NCBI GenBank assembly: GCA_905215775.1
Contig: CAJMRM010000020.1
Coordinates: forward strand, 1 to 43,498
DNA length: 43,498 nt
Origin: an uncultured bacterium
GTDB taxonomy: Bacteria; Bacillota; Clostridia; Lachnospirales; Lachnospiraceae
Reading direction: 5' to 3'
In this document: in pieces, positions 16,303 to 24,679 of the stretch
Numbering within the stretch: position 1 is the stretch's first letter
Layout of the letters: each line of letters opens with the position of its first letter
Position numbers and translations under genes: made by a program
Notes under the pieces: generated by a model
What the model saw: the letters and a program-made list of their open reading frames with translations, nothing else
What the model was told of the DNA's origin: nothing
The model's database searches: none

Positions 16303-18015
16303 CTATTCAAAGTACCCGTAAGAGTAGACCGGAACGTCGCCGGGGATCATGTACACGCCCTTTAAGCTTTCCTTCTTAAGGGCCGGCTCGTTGAAATCGA
16401 ATAAGGGGATCACATATACGTTTTCCTCCACCAGGTAAGTCTCGATCTCATGGAGCTTGTTCATATATTCTGTTCTGTCAACGATCTTCGTCACGTCTGT
16501 CATCATCTGGTCGTAGGTATCGTCGGCCACAGCTGCCACCGGCTGCATGGCCTGGGTCCACTGATTTAAGAACTCGGACGGATCGTTGGTGCACATAAGC
16601 GCATAACGGGCCATCTCAAAGTCACCCTGGTCGATCTGGTCGTAGAATACGCCGGACTCCACTACTTCCAGCTCCACATTGACGCCCACAGCCTTCCACA
16701 TCTGCTCTAACATCTGGGCCACATCGGCGTGGATGGAGTTGTTGGAATATTTATATTTTAAGGTCAGGGGATTGGATTCATCGTAGCCGGCTTCCTTTAA
16801 GAGCTCCTTGGCCTTTTCCGGATCGTACGGCTGATAAAGCTGCTTTGCGTCTCCCTCCTTACGGAAATCTCCCTCGGCTCCCTTCATTCCATAAGGAACG
16901 TATCCATACAGAGGCGTATAGAAATTACCGGCATTAATAGCCTTTACGATCTCATCCCTGTTGATGGAAATGGCCAGGGCCCGGCGCACGTTCACATCCT
17001 TTAATGCCTCCGGTCCCTTTTCTCCGGAGTTTAAGTCGATGGAATATACCGACTGCTGGGGACGGTTCCACAGCTCATTCTGGTTTTCATAGGTGGAAAC
17101 GATGGAAGCGCTGATGGCCAGGGCTGCATCCAGATCGCCGGTCTTGAAGGCTGCCGCCTGGGCATCCATATCGGGCATTACCTGGAAGGTGATCTCGTCC
17201 ACCGTCACATTCTCTGCATCGTAGAAGCTTTCATTTTTTGTAAGGACCACCTTCTCGTTCTCGTTGCAGTAATCCAGCACATAAGCGCCGGTCACCGGAT
17301 AGCCCGGCTCCACAGCCCACTCAGAGAATCCGGCTTCCGCCACATCCGCCCTTAAGGGAAGGAAGCCGCCGCCGCATAAAAGTCCTGTAAAGAATGCGCA
17401 GGGAGTCTTTAAATGGTATACCACCGTTGTATCGTCCAGAGCCTCTACGCCTGCAAAGGAGAAGGTTTCCAGATCCACCTCTGTGTCTGCCAGATACTCC
17501 TCGGCGCCCTCCAGGTAGCGGACCATCTTATCTGTAACGAAGCCGTTCTCTGCGCCGTAGGTCAGGTTCCGGTTGATCCCAAAAACAAAATCATGGGCAG
17601 TAATGGGCTCTCCGTCGCTCCATACCAGGCCTTCCTTTAGCTTGATGGTATAGGTAAGGCCATCCTCGCTGATCTCCGGATCGCCTGCCGCCAGATCCGG
17701 TACCACGCTGCCGTCCTCTAACTTTTTATATAAGCCGGAATACATATGGGCCAGGGCAAACCGGTTGACGGTTTCCGTGGAAACGCCCGGATCCAGGGTC
17801 GTAAACTGCTGGCCAACGCCGACGGTAATAGAAACCGATTCCTCGTCCTCTGTCTCCTTCTCCGCAGCAGAGGAATCTGCCTCTTTGGCTGTTTCTTTGG
17901 ATGTCTCCTTGGACTGGGCGCTTCCAGAATCCCCGGATCCGCTGTTTCCGCATCCGGCCAGGAAGCTCATACACATGGAAGCCGTCAGAACGGCTGAAAG
18001 GACTTTCTTTTTCAT
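16303..18015 (-). CDS. dppA: Peptide ABC transporter substrate-binding lipoprotein (DppA/OppA family)
   Basis: The start is ATG 18015, with AGGAGGAG about 7 nt upstream; an upstream ATG at 18033 precedes the ribosome site. The product is 570 residues. The lipoprotein signal ends in LAGC (Cys22) and a Ser/Glu/Lys-rich linker follows to about residue 62. The SBP_bac_5 fold shows VPDLAAGDPEISEDGLTYTIKLKEGLVWSDGEPITAHDFVF and DVNVRRALAISINRDEIV. It captures peptides at the cell surface for DppBCDF. It is the first gene of the operon and has a strong promoter. Confidence 0.94.
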   Translation of the reverse strand: MKKKVLSAVLTASMCMSFLAGCGNSGSGDSGSAQSKETSKETAKEADSSAAEKETEDEESVSITVGVGQQFTTLDPGVSTETVNRFALAHMYSGLYKKLEDGSVVPDLAAGDPEISEDGLTYTIKLKEGLVWSDGEPITAHDFVFGINRNLTYGAENGFVTDKMVRYLEGAEEYLADTEVDLETFSFAGVEALDDTTVVYHLKTPCAFFTGLLCGGGFLPLRADVAEAGFSEWAVEPGYPVTGAYVLDYCNENEKVVLTKNESFYDAENVTVDEITFQVMPDMDAQAAAFKTGDLDAALAISASIVSTYENQNELWNRPQQSVYSIDLNSGEKGPEALKDVNVRRALAISINRDEIVKAINAGNFYTPLYGYVPYGMKGAEGDFRKEGDAKQLYQPYDPEKAKELLKEAGYDESNPLTLKYKYSNNSIHADVAQMLEQMWKAVGVNVELEVVESGVFYDQIDQGDFEMARYALMCTNDPSEFLNQWTQAMQPVAAVADDTYDQMMTDVTKIVDRTEYMNKLHEIETYLVEENVYVIPLFDFNEPALKKESLKGVYMIPGDVPVYSYGYFE

Positions 18016-18059
18016 ATCTGCTCTCCTCCTCATGCACTTGCTGAATGTTTATGCATGCT

Positions 18060-18088
18060 ATTATACGACTCTATGAATAAAAATGCAA
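18060..18088 (-). promoter_or_regulatory. Promoter of the dpp operon
   Basis: On the minus strand TTGCAT (18088-18083), 17 bp, then a perfect TATAAT (18065-18060). Transcription should start near 18052, about 37 nt before ATG 18015. No obvious operator palindrome was seen around it. Confidence 0.75.
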
Positions 18089-18107
18089 GTACATTTTATA
18101 AATATAA

Positions 18108-18164
18108 TAGCCCCGGAGCCGTCTTTTTTGCATTTTCCTGCATTTCAGACGATTCCGGGGCTTA
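18108..18164. terminator. Terminator after the lrp-type gene
   Basis: The arms TAGCCCCGGAGCCGTC (18108-18123) and GACGATTCCGGGGCTTA (18148-18164) form a long GC-rich stem with small mismatches. It ends the dnaE-pfkA-arsR-dapF-lrp transcript and lies just upstream of the dpp promoter, insulating the two operons. The transcribed strand continues with a modestly U-rich stretch. Confidence 0.7.
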
Positions 18165-18175
18165 AAATATCCCTA

Positions 18176-18616
18176 TTATTCCTGGATCTGGAGTCCTCTG
18201 GGGCCCACATGGGTGGCAAATACGATCTGGGTGCTGGTCTTTCCGAACTTCTGGAGCTGTCCCAGAAAGATGTCCAGCTTCATGGTGCTCTCAAAAGCCG
18301 CTTTCATGATCACAGAATATTCACCGGTTACACTGCTGCATTCCAGTATATTCGGTATAGATTCTGCATATTTGTAAAATTTATTCTTGTCCTCCGGCTG
18401 GACGTTCAGATTGATATAGGCCAGGATATGATACCCCATCCGGACCGGGTTCACTCTGGCCTCATAGCCCAGGATGATCCCCTCATTCTCCATCCGCTCG
18501 ATCCTGGCAGATACCGCCGGGGAAGATAAAAATGTTTTTTCTGCAATGGTTTTTAAGGACATCCGTCCATTCTGCTGCAGAAGCTTCAGGATTTCCCTGT
18601 CTACACGATCGATCAT
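18176..18616 (-). CDS. Lrp/AsnC family transcriptional regulator
   Basis: This 146-residue protein has the usual two domains. Residues 1-60 are the winged helix (VDREILKLLQQNGRMSLKTIAEKTFLSSPAVSARIERMENEGII). Residues 65-140 are the RAM/AsnC ligand-binding domain with the conserved SVTGEYSVIMK segment. Such regulators sense amino acids and form octamers. It overlaps dapF by 4 nt (ATGA), so it is made together with a lysine/diaminopimelate enzyme. It lies next to the dpp operon and could respond to imported amino acids or peptides; its targets are not evident from sequence. Confidence 0.92.
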   Translation of the reverse strand: MIDRVDREILKLLQQNGRMSLKTIAEKTFLSSPAVSARIERMENEGIILGYEARVNPVRMGYHILAYINLNVQPEDKNKFYKYAESIPNILECSSVTGEYSVIMKAAFESTMKLDIFLGQLQKFGKTSTQIVFATHVGPRGLQIQE

Positions 18617-19428
18617 ATACGATTCTCCTTTAAGCCGATCTCACCATGGTATACCTCCACGGCCGGACCAGTCATATAGACCCGGTCGTTTTCCCGGTCC
18701 CAGCGGATATGCAGAATGCCGCCCAGAAGCTCCACATCCACCTCACAGCCGGTCTTTCCGTTTAAAGCGCAGGCCACGGCCACGGCGCAGGCTCCGGTGC
18801 CGCAGGCCAGGGTCTCTCCCGAGCCCCTTTCCCAGACGCGCATGAGCACATGCCCCTCATCCTCCACCTGGACAAACTCCGTATTGGTCCTTCCCGGAAA
18901 ACGCTCATGGGATTCAAAGGCCGGTCCGATCTCCTTCAGATCCAGGTCCTTTACTCCGTCCATGAACACCACTGCGTGGGGATTTCCCATGGAAACTCCC
19001 GTAAACGCGTATTCCGTTCCCAGGACCGTAATGGCTTCCCCGATTTCTGAGGTCTGCTCCGGACGGCCCATGTCCACGGTCACTGTATCCACCGTTCCAT
19101 CCTTCACATGAAGGCTTAAATGGCGGATCCCCGCCAGAGTTTCCACATCGATCTCCGTTTTGTCCACGATCCCATGGTCATAAACGTATTTTCCCACACA
19201 GCGGATCCCGTTTCCGCACATGGTTCCCCGGGAACCGTCCAGATTGTACATGTCCATCTGACAGTCCGCCTTCTCTGACGGCTTTATAAGGATCATCCCG
19301 TCGGAGCCGATCCCAAAGTTCCGACTGCTGACAAATCTGGCCGTCTCCTCCGGGTACTCCACGGTCTCCTCAAAGCAGTTGACATATACATAATCGTTTC
19401 CCAGTCCCTGCATTTTTGTAAATTTCAT
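18613..19428 (-). CDS. dapF: Diaminopimelate epimerase DapF
   Basis: This 271-residue enzyme interconverts LL- and meso-diaminopimelate for lysine and peptidoglycan synthesis in the cytoplasm. The two catalytic cysteines are present: Cys71 in MCGNGIRC and Cys209 in ETLACGTGAC. Other family segments are MQGLGNDYVYV at the N-terminus, FGIGSDGMI and GNPHAVVF. The ribosome site overlaps the end of the ArsR-type gene 4 nt upstream, and it overlaps the lrp-type gene downstream. Confidence 0.96.
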   Translation of the reverse strand: MKFTKMQGLGNDYVYVNCFEETVEYPEETARFVSSRNFGIGSDGMILIKPSEKADCQMDMYNLDGSRGTMCGNGIRCVGKYVYDHGIVDKTEIDVETLAGIRHLSLHVKDGTVDTVTVDMGRPEQTSEIGEAITVLGTEYAFTGVSMGNPHAVVFMDGVKDLDLKEIGPAFESHERFPGRTNTEFVQVEDEGHVLMRVWERGSGETLACGTGACAVAVACALNGKTGCEVDVELLGGILHIRWDRENDRVYMTGPAVEVYHGEIGLKENRI

Positions 19429-19432
19429 TTTT

Positions 19433-19804
19433 CTACTCTCCGATATGCTCCATCCCCTGGGCGAGGATTGTTTCTATGTGGCTGTCTGCCAGGGAGTAAA
19501 GAACGCTCCGGCCATCCCTGCGGAATTTTACCAGGCGCATCTGCTTCAGGATCCGGAGCTGATGGGAGATCGCCGACTGCCCCATATTTAAAAGGCTGGC
19601 GATATCACAGACACAGAGCTCCGACTGGCTTAACGCATAAAGGATCCGGATCCTGGTGGAATCCCCGAATACACGGAAAAACTCCGCCAGGCCCTGAAGC
19701 TCGTCCTCCTGGGGCATCACGTCCATGACCTGCTTTACCACCTGCTCATGGACGTGGATAAAATCACAGTGGGGGGCTATTTTTTCGTCCTCTCTTCTTC
19801 CCAT
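19433..19804 (-). CDS. ArsR/SmtB family metal-responsive repressor
   Basis: This 123-residue winged-helix repressor has the DNA-binding segment CDIASLLNMGQSAISHQLRILK. Metal ligands are visible. Asp107, His109, His120 and Glu123 on the last helix have exactly the D-x-H-x10-H-x2-E spacing of the zinc-sensing alpha5 site of SmtB. In addition, Cys64-x-Cys66 in helix 3 and His12/Cys13/His17/His19 at the N-terminus could form an alpha3N site. It is probably a Zn(II) or related metal sensor. No metal transporter is adjacent; it lies 13 nt after pfkA and 4 nt before dapF. Confidence 0.9.
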   Translation of the reverse strand: MGRREDEKIAPHCDFIHVHEQVVKQVMDVMPQEDELQGLAEFFRVFGDSTRIRILYALSQSELCVCDIASLLNMGQSAISHQLRILKQMRLVKFRRDGRSVLYSLADSHIETILAQGMEHIGE

Positions 19805-19817
19805 TCTCTTCCCTCTT

Positions 19818-20795
19818 TTAGCGGACCAGAAGCTTACTGATCTCGAACTGCTCCTCTGAAATATCCTTCTTCATATTTAATGCCTCCTGGATATCGTAGT
19901 CCACAAACTGTCCGCCCCGGTACGCCACGATCCGGTTGCTCTTTCCTTCCCATAAAAGCTCCGCTGCCTTGGCTCCCATGATGGAAGCGTATACACGGTC
20001 CTTACAGGTGGGCGTTCCGCCTCGCTGGATGTGGCCGATGATGGTGGCCCGGGTCTCGATCCCCGTGGCCGCCTCGATCCGTCTTGCCATGGACGTGGAG
20101 TGGCCGATTCCCTCGGCATTGATGATGATGTGATGCTTCTTGCCGCGCTTTCTGTTTTCGATGATCCGGTTGATCAGATACTGCTCGTTGCCGTCATAAC
20201 GCTCCGGAAGCAGAATGTCCTCGGCTCCGTTGGCGATTCCGCACCACAGGGCGATATAGCCCGCATGGCGGCCCATTACCTCAATGATGCTGCACCGCTC
20301 ATGGGAGGTGGACGTATCCCTTACCTTGTCGATGGCCTCCATGGCCGTATTGACGGCTGTATCAAAACCGATGGTATAATCGGTACATGCGATGTCCAGG
20401 TCAATGGTTCCCGGAAGACCGATGGTATTGATCCCCAGGGCGGAAAGCTTACCCGCTCCCCGGAAGGAACCGTCGCCGCCGATGACGACAACTCCGTCGA
20501 TGTCGTGCTTTCTGCAGATCTCTGCGCCCATCTTCTGCCCTTCCTCAGTCTGAAACTCTTCACAACGTGCTGTATAAAGGATCGTACCTCCCCGGTTGAT
20601 GGTATCGGCAACGCTGACGCTGTCCATATCCACGATCTCTTCCTGGAGAAGTCCCGCATATCCTCTCATGATGCCCTTTACCTTGAGGCCTTTATTGATG
20701 GCCGTCCTTACGACTGCACGGATCGCCGCGTTCATTCCTGGCGCGTCGCCGCCGCTTGTCAGTACGCCGATGGTCTTAACCTCTTTTTTTGCCAT
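19818..20795 (-). CDS. pfkA: ATP-dependent 6-phosphofructokinase PfkA
   Basis: The start is ATG 20795 (GGAGGA 7-8 nt upstream; the frame extends to 20822 without a ribosome site), giving 325 residues, normal for bacterial PFK. It phosphorylates fructose 6-phosphate, the committed step of glycolysis. The motifs are TSGGDAPGMNAAIR (ATP site), GGDGSFRGA (a Gly-Asp-Gly-Ser pattern typical of ATP use), TIDLDIACTDYTIGFDTA (catalytic Asp region), and VMGRHAGYIAL. It is downstream of dnaE with a 51-nt gap from this start and upstream of the ArsR-type gene. Confidence 0.96.
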   Translation of the reverse strand: MAKKEVKTIGVLTSGGDAPGMNAAIRAVVRTAINKGLKVKGIMRGYAGLLQEEIVDMDSVSVADTINRGGTILYTARCEEFQTEEGQKMGAEICRKHDIDGVVVIGGDGSFRGAGKLSALGINTIGLPGTIDLDIACTDYTIGFDTAVNTAMEAIDKVRDTSTSHERCSIIEVMGRHAGYIALWCGIANGAEDILLPERYDGNEQYLINRIIENRKRGKKHHIIINAEGIGHSTSMARRIEAATGIETRATIIGHIQRGGTPTCKDRVYASIMGAKAAELLWEGKSNRIVAYRGGQFVDYDIQEALNMKKDISEEQFEISKLLVR

Positions 20796-20846
20796 ATGTT
20801 CATTCCTCCAAATCACCTGCATGCTGATTGATGCCTAATCCTTAGT

Positions 20847-23800
20847 TTAATCTATTTTACCCCGCTTTTCAATGGTTTTTTGCACAACTTTGACATTTTT
20901 TTCACCAAGTAAAGTGTACAGTTCCTCCAAAAGCCTTCCCTGGGCGTCGATGGCCCAGCTGGGGGACAGCCGTCTCAGTTTTCTCTCCTCCTTTAAATAC
21001 ATGACCACCCGGTCCTTCCCCTCGGATTCCCGCAGAACGGCCATGACACTGTCCACGGTCCTGTCGTAAAAGGCCTGGTTCTCAAACTGGAGCCACAGCT
21101 CGTTGGGAATGGCGGAAAACGGGATCACTTCCTCGCATACCAGCTTTCCCACCGGGTCGTCCCCAATGGAGGCCCGGCCCCGCAGAAAGACCTTGGAATC
21201 CTCCGTCAGATACTCCTTGTTTTTTTCATAGATCTTCGGAAAGACCAGAGCCTCCACAGTGCCCACCATGTCCTCCAGGGACACAAAGGCCATCAGCTGG
21301 CTGGTGCGGGTGGTCTTTACCTTTTTCCCTGTGATCATGCCGCCCACCACCACGGTGGAATTGTCCTCCACCACCGTATGGCCGTCCTCGTCTACGATAA
21401 AATCCGAGGTCCGGGCCGTCACATTCTTCTGCCAGAGCTCCTGGTACGCCTCCATGGGATGACCACTGACGTAGATCCCCAGAGTCTCCTTCTCAAAGGC
21501 CAGCAAGGTTTCCTTGTCAAATTCTCCCACCTCCGGGAAGGATACCTGGAAATTGCCCTTATCCTCCTCCGGCGCAATGTCAAAGAAGCTCATCTGCCCT
21601 TCCATCACCGTCTTTTTCTCCCGGGCCTTATTTTCCAGGAGCTCCGACGACACATACAGCTTCTGCTTCCTGGTGCCGGGAAGGGAATCCAGGGCGCCGG
21701 ATTTTATGAAGCTCTCCAGGGTTCTCTTATTGACCTCCCGGTTGGACATTCTGGATACGAAATCCTCCAGGGTAGAGAACGGTCCGCCTGACTCCCGCTC
21801 GGAGATGATCACCTCCACCACGGCGCGGCCCACGCTCTTAATGGCCGAAAGTCCGTAACGGATGCTGTTTCCCGAAACAGAAAAGCCGCTCACTCCCTCG
21901 TTGATGTCCGGAGGCAGGATCCCGATGCCCATATTCCGGCAGGCCAGGATATATTCCGATACCTTGGTGACGTTATCCATAACGGACGTCATCAGGGCGG
22001 CCATGAATTCCCTTGGGTAATAATATTTCAGGTAGGCCGTCTGATAGGCCACCACGGCGTAGGCCGCCGCATGGGATTTATTGAAGGCGTATTTGGCGAA
22101 ATCGGTCATATCGTCAAAGATCTGGTTGGCCGTTTTTTCGTCGATGCCGTTGGCCGCGCAGCCCTTTACCCCCTCTTCCTCATTGCCGTAAACGAAGTTT
22201 TTCCGCTCTCTGGCCATGACGTCCGCCTTTTTCTTGGACATGGCCCGGCGCACCAGATCGCTTCTTCCCAAAGTATACCCGGCCAGGTCCCGGACGATCT
22301 GCATGACCTGCTCCTGATACACGATGCAGCCATAGGTGGGCTTTAAGATGTGCTCCAGCTGCGGGCAGGTATAGGTGATGGCCGCCGGATCGTTTTTCCC
22401 CTTTAAATACTTAGGGATGAAATCCATGGGGCCCGGACGGTACAGAGAGATCCCGGCGATGATGTCCTCCAGGCTCTCCGGCTTCAGCTCCTTCATGAAA
22501 CTCTTCATCCCGCCGCTCTCCAGCTGGAACACGCCGTCGTCCTTTCCCGTTCCGATGGATTCCATGACCTTTTTATCATTGAAATCAATATGGTCCAGAT
22601 CCAGCTTTACGCCGTGATCCTTCTGGATCATGGCCACAGCGTCCTGGAGCACCGTCAGGGTCCTGAGTCCCAGGAAGTCCATTTTCAAAAGCCCCAGCTC
22701 CTCCAGCGTAGTCATGGTAAACTGAGTGGTGATGGTGCCGTCGGCGCCCCGGGACAGGGGGACGTATTCGTCAATATTTGTCCGGCTGATGACCACTCCG
22801 GCCGCATGCATGGAGGTGTGCCTGGGAAGTCCCTCCAGCCGCCTGGACATGTCGATGAGCTTATGGACCTGCTCGTCGGTATCATAAAGGGCCTTCAGCT
22901 CCGGATTTTTCTTTAAGGCCAGGTCCAGGGTGATGTTTAGCTCCGCCGGTACCATTTTGGAAACCTGGTCGCAGAGGCTGTACGGCAGATCCATGACCCT
23001 TCCCACATCCCGGATCACGCCCCGGGCCGCCAGCGTACCAAAGGTAACAATCTGGGCCACCTGGTCCTTTCCGTATTTTTCCACCACATAGTCGATGACC
23101 TCCTGGCGGCGCTCATAGCAGAAATCCACGTCGATATCCGGCATGGACACACGTTCCGGGTTCAGGAACCGCTCAAACAGAAGCTGATAGCGGATGGGAT
23201 CGATGTTGGTGATCTTTAAGCAGTAGGAAACGATGCTGCCGGCTGCGGAGCCGCGGCCGGGGCCCACGGCGATCCCGTGGGATCTGGCAAAGTTTATAAA
23301 ATCCCATACAATAAGGAAGTAATCCACATAGCCCATGCTCTTTATGACGCCCAGCTCATACTCCAGCCGCGCCTTTAAGGTCCCGTCGTCCTCCGGATAC
23401 CGTTCCTTAAAGCCCTCGCTGCACAGATGGTTCAGATAGCCCCAGGAATCGTAGCCCTTCGGGACCTCATACCGCGGCAGCTTGGTAACGCCGAACTCGA
23501 TCTCCACATTGCACCGCTCTGCGATCCTTGCCGTATTGTCGATGGCCTCCGGGATATAGGAAAACAGCTCCCGCATCTCCTCCTCGGATTTCACATAATA
23601 CTGGCCGCCCTCATACCGCATCCGGTTTTCGTCGGCCACCTTTTTTCCCGTCTGGATACATAACAGGATATCGTGGGCCTCCCAGTCCTCGGCATTGATA
23701 TAGTGGCAGTCATTGGTGGCCGCCAGGGGAATGTCCAGCTCTCTGGAAAGGCGGATGATCCCCTGGTTCACCTGGCGCTGCATGGGGATCCCATGATCCT

Positions 23801-24326
23801 GGAGCTCCAGGAAGTAATTTCCCCGGCCGAAGATCTCCTGATATTTTAAAACGGCCTCCTTTGCCTCCTCGTAAAGCCCCCGCGCCAGGAATCTGGGCAC
23901 CTCCCCGGCCAGACAGGCGCTTAAGGCGATGATCCCCTGATGGTACGTCCTAAGGACCTCCAGATCCACCCGGGGCTTATAATAAAAGCCGTCCACATAG
24001 CCCTTGGAAACGATCTTCATCAGGTTCTGGTAGCCCTCGTTGTTTTCTGCCAGAAGCACCAGATGGTAGTACCGGTCCTCGCCATGGACGTTTTCCCGGT
24101 CAAACCGGGAATCGGGAGCCACATAGACCTCGCAGCCTAAAATGGGCTTGATCCCCGCTTCCCTGGCCGCCCGGTAAAAATCGATGACGCCGTACATGGC
24201 TCCGTGGTCGGTGATGGCCATGCTGTCCATCCCCAGCTCCTTCGCCCTGACCGCCAGTTCTTTTATTTTACTGGAACCGTCCAGGAGACTGTACTCCGTA
24301 TGGACGTGTAAATGTGTAAAAGCCAT
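20847..24326 (-). CDS. dnaE: DNA polymerase III alpha subunit DnaE
   Basis: This 1159-residue family-C polymerase has an N-terminal PHP domain with metal ligands in HLHVHTEYSLLDG and ITDHGAMYG. The palm domain has GPGRGSAAGS and the catalytic PDIDVDF near residue 400. The fingers and beta-binding region follow, then a helix-hairpin-helix (VNKRTLESFIKSGALDSL) and a C-terminal OB fold. The length fits DnaE1/DnaE3 types. In Clostridia the PolC enzyme is usually the main replicase and DnaE extends primers, which is likely here but PolC is outside the window. The start has GAGGAGG upstream. Confidence 0.97.
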   Translation of the reverse strand: MAFTHLHVHTEYSLLDGSSKIKELAVRAKELGMDSMAITDHGAMYGVIDFYRAAREAGIKPILGCEVYVAPDSRFDRENVHGEDRYYHLVLLAENNEGYQNLMKIVSKGYVDGFYYKPRVDLEVLRTYHQGIIALSACLAGEVPRFLARGLYEEAKEAVLKYQEIFGRGNYFLELQDHGIPMQRQVNQGIIRLSRELDIPLAATNDCHYINAEDWEAHDILLCIQTGKKVADENRMRYEGGQYYVKSEEEMRELFSYIPEAIDNTARIAERCNVEIEFGVTKLPRYEVPKGYDSWGYLNHLCSEGFKERYPEDDGTLKARLEYELGVIKSMGYVDYFLIVWDFINFARSHGIAVGPGRGSAAGSIVSYCLKITNIDPIRYQLLFERFLNPERVSMPDIDVDFCYERRQEVIDYVVEKYGKDQVAQIVTFGTLAARGVIRDVGRVMDLPYSLCDQVSKMVPAELNITLDLALKKNPELKALYDTDEQVHKLIDMSRRLEGLPRHTSMHAAGVVISRTNIDEYVPLSRGADGTITTQFTMTTLEELGLLKMDFLGLRTLTVLQDAVAMIQKDHGVKLDLDHIDFNDKKVMESIGTGKDDGVFQLESGGMKSFMKELKPESLEDIIAGISLYRPGPMDFIPKYLKGKNDPAAITYTCPQLEHILKPTYGCIVYQEQVMQIVRDLAGYTLGRSDLVRRAMSKKKADVMARERKNFVYGNEEEGVKGCAANGIDEKTANQIFDDMTDFAKYAFNKSHAAAYAVVAYQTAYLKYYYPREFMAALMTSVMDNVTKVSEYILACRNMGIGILPPDINEGVSGFSVSGNSIRYGLSAIKSVGRAVVEVIISERESGGPFSTLEDFVSRMSNREVNKRTLESFIKSGALDSLPGTRKQKLYVSSELLENKAREKKTVMEGQMSFFDIAPEEDKGNFQVSFPEVGEFDKETLLAFEKETLGIYVSGHPMEAYQELWQKNVTARTSDFIVDEDGHTVVEDNSTVVVGGMITGKKVKTTRTSQLMAFVSLEDMVGTVEALVFPKIYEKNKEYLTEDSKVFLRGRASIGDDPVGKLVCEEVIPFSAIPNELWLQFENQAFYDRTVDSVMAVLRESEGKDRVVMYLKEERKLRRLSPSWAIDAQGRLLEELYTLLGEKNVKVVQKTIEKRGKID

Positions 24327-24342
24327 CTGCTGCCTCCTCTGT

Positions 24343-24377
24343 TAAAAAGAGGCTGTTTCCTATGCGAAAACAGCCTC
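24343..24377 (-). terminator. Intrinsic terminator after the Crh-like gene
   Basis: On the minus strand GAGGCTGTTTT pairs with AAACAGCCTC (11-bp stem, about 8-nt loop) and is followed by TTTTTAA. It stands 7 nt after the Crh-like stop and only 17 nt before the dnaE start codon, so dnaE is expressed either by read-through or from a promoter further upstream. Confidence 0.85.
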
Positions 24378-24383
24378 CTGGAC

Positions 24384-24638
24384 TTAATTATTGCTCAGAT
24401 ATTTCTCAATATCGTTGATCGCCTTTTCTTCATCTGCTCCGTCAGCCGTAACAACCACCTGTTCACCAACCGGAAGGTCCAGTGTCATCATCCCCATGAT
24501 GCTTTTGGCATTGACCTTTTTATTGTCGCTCTGAACATAAATCCTGCTTTCATAGCTGCTCGCAAGCTGAACCAGCATTGCAATCGGACGTGCCTCCAGG
24601 CCGGAAGCCAATTCAATAGTAACGGTCCGTTTTGTCAT
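24384..24638 (-). CDS. HPr-family protein, Crh-like (Glu at position 15)
   Basis: The start is ATG 24638 with AGGAGG 6 nt upstream; this gives 84 residues and family numbering in register. Ser46 in AKSIMGMM, the site phosphorylated by HPr kinase, is present. Position 15, His in phosphocarrier HPr, is Glu (SGLEARP), so the protein cannot take phosphate from enzyme I. Bacillus Crh has Gln there and serves only in carbon catabolite control through CcpA. The position after rapZ-whiA and the nearby hprK match the Bacillus crh locus. A regulatory rather than transport role is therefore likely. A terminator follows. Confidence 0.88.
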   Translation of the reverse strand: MTKRTVTIELASGLEARPIAMLVQLASSYESRIYVQSDNKKVNAKSIMGMMTLDLPVGEQVVVTADGADEEKAINDIEKYLSNN

Positions 24639-24679
24639 AACAATCCTCCTCATAACACATGAACAGTAAACCTCACTGC

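Noticed and set aside
20031..20831. 266-codon plus-strand frame opposite pfkA
   Set aside because: The minus strand encodes a complete, motif-rich phosphofructokinase; the opposite frame is a codon-bias shadow.
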